Below are positions 56,054-64,000 of a DNA stretch of 64,000 nucleotides, one piece after another (the first letter of the stretch is position 1; each line of letters begins with the position of its first letter). The DNA is from Collybiopsis luxurians FD-317 M1 (lineage: Eukaryota > Basidiomycota > Agaricomycetes > Agaricales > Omphalotaceae): positions 3,859 to 67,858 of the forward strand of contig KN834863.1 in assembly GCA_000827265.1 (NCBI GenBank), read 5' to 3'. The notes beneath the pieces were generated by a model. The model had not been told where the DNA came from and did no database searches. It saw nothing but the letters and a program-made list of their open reading frames with translations. The translations under genes and the position numbers were made by a program.

Positions 56054-59000
56054 ATGGTACTTCCTCCAATGTTGAACATTCCCATTTTCGACGGTCAGGG
56101 TACGAGCGCGAACAAGTACAGTGCCGCCTGCCGACAAGCTTTGGAAGATGCTCGCAGAGCTTCCGGCTCACTCCTCCTGAAGTCTTGCCATGAGACTTTC
56201 CTGGAGGAATATGCTGCGTTGACATCCAGCCAGCTTTCGAATATTGCGCTAGATATTGCCACATTCCCTACCCCAGAATCTTTACTATCTTCCCTGGACG
56301 AGAAGTCTCTCGAGAATGCGGTTGTCGCAGGGACAAGCATCTTCCTTATTCAGGCTCTCAGGTACTTATCTTACGTCGAAGCCGTTGCTTTTACCTCTGG
56401 CTCTATGGCACCCTTTGCCGACATTCTGCATGATAATATCCAGCACCAAGTAGGGATTGCTGGGTTTTCGTCTGGAGTGCTTGCTGCCTGGCTCGTGGCT
56501 ACTTCTCGAAACCGAATGTCGTATCTTTCGCATGCAGTCGAAATATATAGACTTGCTTTCTGGATCGGTGTACGAGCTCAGCTTTATCGTGCTGAAGCTT
56601 TACAAGCAACCAGCAGCTTGAAATGGCAAAGCGAACCCTGGAGCCAGGTCTTCTTGGGAATCAATGTCTCAGATCTTTCAGCCCACTTATCGAAGTTTAA
56701 TGCAGATGTATGGCATTTTCTCTTCTTTTGCTTACTTTATTTACTGAAAACTCTTTTCTCTATAGCGTTCACCAAGCGAATCGTTGGTCATAACAGCCGT
56801 GATTAATGACTCGACCATCACTGTCTCTGGTCGTCCGGACACTCTCGCCTCGTTCGTCCAGGCCTTGCCTGAGCATGACTTTCGGATTCAACGGAGCAAT
56901 ATGTACACCCTTTACCACTCCGCTAGCCTCGGACCCACGAAAGCGCAGATAAGAGAGGATGTCGGTCGCAGACACATACAACTTCCGGATGCCTCCGACC
57001 TCTTCGTTCCTCTTCGCTGTATTTTTGATGGCGAGCTCGTGAATACTTCGACGAGTTTAATTGATAGTGTACTCGACATGATTATGACAGAACCAGTCGC
57101 TTGGGATAAATTGACCGCGTCTATTGCAAAGGCTGTTCCCACTCGGAAAAATGCCCGTCTTCTCAATTTTGGGCCTGGTTCCGGTCTTTGTCGGCTCATG
57201 ACGAAGGGATTGTCCATGGAAAATTTTTCTATCGTCGATGAGATTTCTTCAGGAGATATCTCTAAGGCCGAAGGTGTAAAAGAACCTATTGCCATTATAG
57301 GGATGGCGGTCAACATGCCTGGTGCGCCGAATGTTGCGAAACTCTGGGAGGTGCTTGAACAAGGCATCAATACCATTTCTGAGGTATGTCTTGCGATTGT
57401 TGCTGTTGATTTGCTGACATTTATTTCATTCTTTTGCAGATACCTTCCTCCCGCTTTGACGTCTCTCTGTATAACGGTCCAAATGAACTTAACTCCGGAA
57501 GATCCATGAAGGCTCACTCCGGCAATTTTATCGACGATCCGAGTCTCTTTGATAACAAATTCTTTCGCATCTCCCCTCGAGAAGCAAAGAGTATGGATCC
57601 CCAGCAGAGAATTCTTCTACATGCTGCCCAGGAGGCTCTCGATGATGCTGGATATGTGCCCAACGCGACTCCAACATTCCAGCAAGACTCATTTGCATGC
57701 TACATTGGTACAGCTACCGATGACTATGTTCAGAATCTGCGAGACTCTATTGACGTTTACTATAGTACTGGTGAGCTTCAACGAGCCTCGTCATGAACAA
57801 AACAGTTCAACCTGAATTTACAGGGACTCTTCGGTCCTTTTTGAGTGGCCGCATATCTTATGCTATGAAGTTCAGCGGACCTTCCGTCGTCCTAGACACA
57901 GCTTGTTCTGGATCTGTAGTGGCCATATATCACGCTTGTCGAGCTTTGATTAACGGGGATTGCACAGCTGCTTTGGCTGGAGGAGTAAATACTATCAGTA
58001 GCCCCGATGTGAGTGATACCCTCCTAATGGTAGTCGTTGGCGATTATTCAACATTTTGATTTTGCTTCTAGATGACTTTGGGACTAGATCGAGCCCATTT
58101 TCTTAGTCCTACTGGTCAATGCAAGCCTTTCGATATCTCAGCTGACGGTTACTCTCGCAGCGAGGGTTGTGGGGTATTTGTTCTAAAACGGTTGTCTGAC
58201 GCTATCCGAGAAAACGACCGGATACTGGGCGTCATCCGTGGGGTAGAAGTTAACCAGTCCGGAAATGCCCATTCGATCACCCATCCCCACGCCCCAACTC
58301 AGTATTCCCTCTTTGAGAGGCTTCTAAATCGTTCTGGAGTAGCCCGCAGTCTTGTGAACGTCATCGAAGCCCATGGAACCGGTACACAAGCTGGTGATCC
58401 CAGTGAGCTTGAGAGTATCAGGCGCACATTTGCGGTCAAACGAACGGCAGATAACCCCCTCCATATCACGTCGGTCAAGGCAAACATTGGCCATCTCGAA
58501 GCGGCTTCTGGAGCAGCTGGTCTGGCGAAGCTCCTGCTTATGATTCGGTACCAGACAATTCCCCGTCTCATCTCACTTGAGACTTTAAATCCCACCATCG
58601 CACCTCTCGATTCGGATCATGTCAGTATTGCCCGAGAAAATATGTTCTGGCCACCAGCTCGCAAAGAAATGCCTCGGGTGGCTCTTCTCAACAACTTTGG
58701 AGCAGCCGGGTCGAATTCTGCACTTTTGATCGAAGAATACACTCAACCTCCTAGAAATACTAGTACTGCATCGCTGCCGCTTCTATTCGGGGCCTCAGCG
58801 AAGGACGAAGAGGCATTGAGCCGCCTTCGAGATCGTTACATTGAGTTTTTGGAGAGCTCCGAAGGTGACCGGCAGAAGTTATTTGATATTGCTTATACAT
58901 CCACCGCACGTCGACAGCTGTACGGTTCGCGACTTGCAGTGACCGCAACTACTAAGGAAGAGCTCGTGGCAAACCTGAAGCGAGCCTCCATCCAAACGAA

Positions 59001-62000
59001 TGCGGCTCCGTCCTCGTCGAAAGCCATTTTCGTATTCTCCGGGCAAGGCGGACAGTATCTTGGTATGGGCAGACTCCTATACACATCTCTTCCGAGTTTC
59101 CGGAAAAACATTGATCTATGTCATCGAATGCTTGTCGAAATGGGATTTCCTGGTGTGCTGTCTATTATATTGGTAGATGGGTCTTCTAGCGGCTTGGATA
59201 AGCTTGTCGAGGTTGAGGCTTATCAGGCTGCTTTGTTATCTTTGCAATTTGCTCTTGCCCAACTTTGGATTTCTTGGGGTCTTGAACCTGCTGCAGTGGT
59301 CGGTCATAGGTAAGATTGGAGCCAGATCTATTGGGACATCCGTTGATCGGTGCTTTTCTAGTATCGGGGAATATGCTGCTCTTGTAGTCGCCGGGGTTCT
59401 GGACTTGAAAAGTGCTTTGTTTATCGTGGCCTCGCGTGTTCGCCTCATGGTCCAAAAATGTTCGGTACAGACGACTGGGATGCTCGCTGTCAACATGGGT
59501 TCAGAAGATGTCATGAGAACTTTGGCCTCTGACTGTTCTTTTGCTAATATTACGATCGCATGTTTCAACAGTCCAGTCGACAGTGTATTGGGAGGACCTA
59601 TTGAGGATTTGCTGTGCCTCAAAGACCAGCTCGACAAAGAGAAGTCCTGCAAAAGCGTCGTTTTGTCCGTTCCCTATGGCTATCATACGGACGCCATGCT
59701 TCCCATTTCCCCGGACCTCAATGCAGTTGGCGCTAGTGTCGCCTTCCGTGCTCCCAGAATCCCTGTTGTATCAAATGTCACTGGCACCGTTGTACAACCT
59801 GGGGATGCCACTTTCTTCTCGGCCGAGTATTTCTCACGCCACTGCGTGGAACCGGTTCAGTTCACGGAGGGTATCAACGCACTCATAAATAGCCCTCTGC
59901 TTGGAGACACGAAATGCTGCATTGACATCGGACCGCATCCCACGACCCTTCCTATGCTCAAAGCAAATCCGATGATTGCAGATCTTAACTTTTTGCTTGC
60001 ATCGTCACAAAGGAAAAACGAAGATCCGTGGAAGACACTAACCAGCTCCCTCTCTGCTATGTACATTCGTGGTGTGCCTCTGCAGTGGAGAGCTATCTAC
60101 GAACATCTATCACCAATTTGTGTAGAGCTCCCCTCGTATCCATTCTCTTATTCAAGCTTCTGGGTACAATTCCAAGAATCCCCTACGTCATCCCCTTCAA
60201 ATGCACTCATCCCTACCTCTTCCTCTAATATCCATGAGTTCACTATGTTGAACAAGTGGGTTGAGCGTCCGACAGCAGAGAACGGATGTGTTGCTATCTT
60301 CGAAAGCTCGATAAGTCTCCTTAGTCCTTTTATTACCGGTCACCGTGTGGGTGATCATCCACTTTGTCCAGCCTCTGTATATCACGAACTCGCCCTCTCA
60401 GGCGTCCAGCTTGCCACACAGGAACTGGAGTACAAGCGCGACAATCTTATAACCGTTCTCCGGTCGATCGAGTATGTAAAGCCGCTTATTTACACCGAAA
60501 ATGACGCCCGCGCTCTACGCACTCGCGTTACACATGTTGATCGAAACGGAGGTTCATTTGCGGTGTCTTCGTGCTCTTTAGGATCAGGCGAGGAAACTAT
60601 GCATTGTTTTGGAGAATTCTCACACCAGGGATTGGAAAAGTCTGCCAAGAAATTTCAACGTCATGAGCCGATACTCTTACGGGATATCGACTCGGTTTGT
60701 TCAAGTTCAAGTGTAGAAATTATTTCTACTCGAACGGCGTATGAAGTCGTCTTTCCTCGGGTTGTCATGTATTCAGAGAAGTACCATACCATGCGCACAA
60801 TAACCATCCACCCCAACCGTCATGATGCTTATGCCATCATTCGCATTCCCCTAAATCTCACCCCCGGCACCTTTATTGTGCATCCGGTCTTCATGGACAC
60901 TATGCTTCATGTAGCCGGATTCGTGGCGAACATACAAGCAGATGTTGGTGATGCCTTCATATGCAGCCAGGTAGACTCGGTGAAAATCCTTCCTGACAAA
61001 CTCGACCTCTCTCTCGAATACGGGATCTGTACCAAAGGTGCATGGGTAGCTGAAGAGGGAGCAATCATTGCGGAGGCATATGCAATCTCTTTGCCTTCCC
61101 GACGAATCGTGGCACATCTTAAGGGCATGCATTTCCGCAAGTTGCGTTTGGCGAGCCTCAAGCGGGCACTCAGTCTCAGCGTGGGTGCTCCTACCCCGCA
61201 TGCAGATCGTCGACTCCCGGCGAAGGCGAACGTACCTCAGCCGACTCCAAATAACGCAGCCTCATCTGTCAAGGAATCCGATATCCGGACTACGGTTCTG
61301 GAAATCATTGCATCTACATGTGGTATATCTGCGTCAGAGATGGATTCCAGTGCGGACCTTTCAGCCCTGGGTATCGATTCACTCATGAGCATAGAGATAT
61401 CTTCCCGACTCCAAACTACCTTCCCCGACAGCAGCCTTGATGCGCGTGCCCTTTTAACGCTGGTTACTCCTGCTCAAATTTCGGAAGAGGTTGTCTCGAA
61501 AACGCTGCTTGTAAAGGCAAACGCAGTGGTGTTCAAATCAAAGGCTTCGGAATCAGACAGTTCCGATGAACTGAACAGTGGAACATTGGTGGCCACGCGT
61601 ACACCTACGGTAGTTTCGGATGATAAGGACGACGTGAGTGTCCACGAGATCATTGCATCGGTGTTGGAACTTGATGCTCATGAGATCGGGGATGATGTGG
61701 AACTGGAGACATTGGGCATGGACTCTCTCTCGGCGATGGAATCCTTGGAAGCGTTACGCAGAGCGACTCAGATCTATCTTCCTTCAAACCTTTTCGAGAC
61801 ATACACAACGGTCCGCGCTGTTCAAAAGTATCTTTCTTCTCTAAAGGATACGAAGCGTGATAAGCCAGAGTCCAACGTTCATCCCAAGAGACCCGTCGAA
61901 ACTCCTTCCTTCCTTCCATTTGGTCCTCTTCCTGTCCCAATCCAACGTTCCGGAAACAGTAATATTCCACTATTCTTGATACATGATGGCAGCGGGCTTA

Positions 62001-62786
62001 TCAACTACTACGAGCGGATGACACCTCTGGGTCGGGACGTATGGGGTATCTACAACCCCAAATTCACGACGAACGATGAATGGAGTGGGGTCGAGTCGAT
62101 GGCTGCTCACTATTCAAAGCTTATTACTCAGACGGTGGCCTCTGGACCTTTGATAATAGGAGGTAAGTTTGTTTCGTGAACTGGTATCAAACTTTTCTGA
62201 TTCATGAACCTTTTTTTTTCATAGGATGGTCTTTCGGTGGCATTGCCGCTTTTGAGGCTGCTCGCCACCTCCTTTCGCTCGATCGAGACGTTCGAGGAAT
62301 ACTGCTTATCGATCCGCCGAATCCCGTTGGCCACGTCCCTCTCTCAGAAGCCTTGATCGACGCCGTCTTATCCCAAGGAGGCTATAAGATCTCTTCCAAC
62401 GCCTCCCGTCTCGTCTTCCGCCAATTCCAATTGAACTCGAGCATGCTGGGACGATATAGTAGTAAAGCCCAGCGAGATATCCTACCCCTCAAAGTTGCAT
62501 TCTTGCGCTCTCAGAAAGGACTGAGTCTTCCGGGAACAACTGTCCCTGTGCCGGAATGGTTAGCTGACCGGAGCAATCCTCAAGCTGTTGTTGGCTGGGA
62601 GTCTCTCGTTCGAGGGCCGATTGAGATTTTGGATATTCCCGGTAACCATTTTGAACCCTTCCTGCCTGCGAATGTAAGTCGTTCACCATGTTCCTTCGTT
62701 CTCTTGTTGATGTTTTTTTTTGTTTCAAGGTTGAGGAGGTCTCCCGGAAAATTGCGCAAGGTTGCGACTACCTAGGTTGCCAGTAA
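56054..62786 (+). CDS. Non-reducing polyketide synthase, SAT-KS-AT-PT-ACP-ACP-TE
   Basis: Eight exons (56054-56707, 56766-57383, 57440-57770, 57824-58008, 58072-59309, 59362-62162, 62225-62673, 62730-62786) give 2110 residues without a lesion. SAT, residues about 1-240, has GFSSG at 137-141 where fungal SATs usually have GxCxG. KS from about 392: DTACSGS (Cys562), EAHGTGT (His697), GHLEAASG (His737). AT from about 912: GHSIGEYAA (Ser1009) and [12 protein letters not shown], about 1300-1600: [12 protein letters not shown] (His1336) and [13 protein letters not shown] (Asp1521). Two carrier domains: [10 protein letters not shown] (Ser1682) and [11 protein letters not shown] (Ser1797). The thioesterase has GGWSFGG (Ser1945) and GNHFEPF (His2084). 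No reductive, methylating or reductase-release domain. The architecture matches basidiomycete orsellinic acid synthases, so a tetraketide aromatic acid released by the TE is the likely product (inference). Cytosolic; shares its promoter with the methyltransferase. Confidence 0.95.
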
Positions 62787-63390
62787 TGGTGAACAGAATT
62801 TTTGTACGGGCTATTGTAGAATTTTTTCTTCTAATGTTTAGAGCGAATAATGGATTGGATACGTTTGTACATGAATAATGTATTTCTGATGAATTCCTGT
62901 GAATAGAACTCTAATATGAGCAGATGGAACCAAAAAACTCATTTTGAAGGCTGGGAAGATACTCACAGCACGCAGCTGCCAATGATTCCCGACACCCATC
63001 TTCCCAAAGACCCGCGAACACTACTTCCTCTTAGAGTTCTCCTATGTACCAGGTTCTAATCTTGCACCACGCAATGCACATCCATGTCAGCTTTGAAACT
63101 CAGGGACGTCGTACTATATCAGGGAGATGAGCAGAGTTCATTTTGAGGTTGGGTTGGGATGTTGGAGGGTGCCGCTGGATTACCCTGGTCATACCGCCTA
63201 CTTGAATTTTGTTTAGAGAGCTGAAGGCACAGGCTTAAGAGAAGATGAAGATGCAACACTGTTGCTGATGGAGTACTTTTTGACCGTAGGCCGGCCGGCC
63301 AGCGAGCCAGCGTGTGAATTATTTGCGGCACGGAAGACGCTGCAGGCTGAAATTTGTAATTACATTTACAATAGCAGCCCAGATCTCATA
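62787..63390. other. Intergenic, 3' of the PKS
   Basis: AT-rich 3' flank with AATAATG/AATAAT words that may serve in polyadenylation, then a CpG-containing spacer. GGCCGGCCGGCC lies at about 63291-63302. No gene recognised. Confidence 0.4.
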
Positions 63391-64000
63391 TGCGGCGTCC
63401 ACCCTGTGTTTGGATAATTTCTCAATCCCTAGCACCCTTCTTTGGTTCGAATGTTGAAACACTTCTCCATCCAATCAACAAGCTCAACAGCAGCTTCAAC
63501 TTTTTGACCTGTATTGCGGCGGTGCTGGGTACTCTACACCTTTCAGCAGCCTTTCGGCATCGAAGGTATAGACGGCCTAATCTGATTTACTGAATCAGAA
63601 GGTTGGTGATAAGTTGGAGTAGAGGAATGGCTCTGAATCAGATTTCCATAATCCCATCGGAGGTCAAGAATATCGATGACAAGCTGTAGAGCACCCTTGA
63701 CACCTGCATTGTCTAATCTTGTCCATATTTGATCCAGAGTTCATGAATGCTCCCCTTGAGGCAGAGCTAGGTCTGTTGACTTCGCATCTTTTACAGCTTT
63801 CTATTTGGCAAGTATCATATTAAAAAACCATCAACACGATCAGCGTGGATTACGCCGGTAATTTTACGCATGGAGAAATCGAAACTACCTAAGGACGGTA
63901 AGATGCAACAACGCACCGCATATAAAATTACGACAGAGGGTGAGGTTTGAGGCTAGACATTCGTACGCCATGCCTCACTTCTTCGGGTTATTCCCCCGTA
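63391..64000 (+). repeat. Direct repeat R-right, cut by window end
   Basis: Second copy of 41526-42143, same orientation, keeping more CpGs, including the TATA-like GCATATAAAATTACGACAG at about 63918 and an ATGCCTCAC near 63970. If the copy continues past the edge it should hold a vWA-domain gene. Confidence 0.8.

Noticed and set aside
59236..59652. Long antisense open frames within the PKS
   Set aside because: They lie opposite large GC-rich PKS exons with strong catalytic motifs; antisense frames of 60-200 residues are expected by chance there.

Overview
The window is nuclear DNA of a filamentous fungus, almost certainly a mushroom-forming basidiomycete (Agaricomycetes). Genes are cut by many 50-60 bp GT-AG introns. 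The proteins recognised (an orsellinic-type SAT-KS-AT-PT-ACP-ACP-TE polyketide synthase, a GMC oxidoreductase, a C2H2+Zn2Cys6 regulator, KDZ transposase, Tad-type LINE, Ngaro/DIRS element) fit that group. The genus cannot be named from sequence alone. All gene models were spliced by eye. One assembly gap of 456 N lies at 31703-32158.

Layout. 1-10.2 kb: CpG-poor, decayed repeat-like DNA with fragments of unrecognised multi-exon genes, a 191 bp tandem duplication and a degenerate minisatellite. 11.1-13.4 kb: an apparently intact 14-TM-type MFS drug transporter (minus). 13.4-17.6 kb: gene-poor, with MITEs and a LINE 3' end. 17.7-20.3 kb: an apparently intact regulator with two C2H2 fingers followed by a Zn2Cys6 cluster (minus). 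20.9-25.4 kb: nested and single MITEs, two with clear 8 bp hAT-type target duplications. 26.5-29.1 kb: a secreted GMC oxidoreductase gene. 29-41 kb: repeats, a gapped hAT-like element and a dead KDZ transposase. 41.5-44.2 kb: a decayed vWA-domain gene whose upstream/5' segment is present again at 63.4-64.0 kb. 44.3-62.8 kb: a remnant secondary-metabolite cluster.

The cluster holds a truncated P450 pseudogene (minus), an MFS pseudogene (plus) split by a nested transposon, an intact 299-aa methyltransferase (minus) and an intact 2110-aa non-reducing PKS (plus). The last two diverge from a 253 bp promoter with a TATA-like box on each side. The likely chemistry is acetyl/malonyl condensation and PT-directed cyclisation to an orsellinic-type aromatic acid released by the thioesterase, then methylation. 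The oxidase and exporter that might have completed the pathway are dead.

The most striking structure is the nested insertion in the MFS pseudogene. A roughly 460 bp foldback MITE with a TTT target duplication sits between two codons, and a 5.5 kb Ngaro-type tyrosine-recombinase retroelement with A1-ORFs-B1-A2-B2 split direct repeats sits inside the MITE's left arm. The outer repeat copies keep their CpGs while the inner copies have TpG/CpA at the same sites. The same CpG loss marks most repeats here and has turned Arg codons into TGA in the KDZ and P450 pseudogenes.
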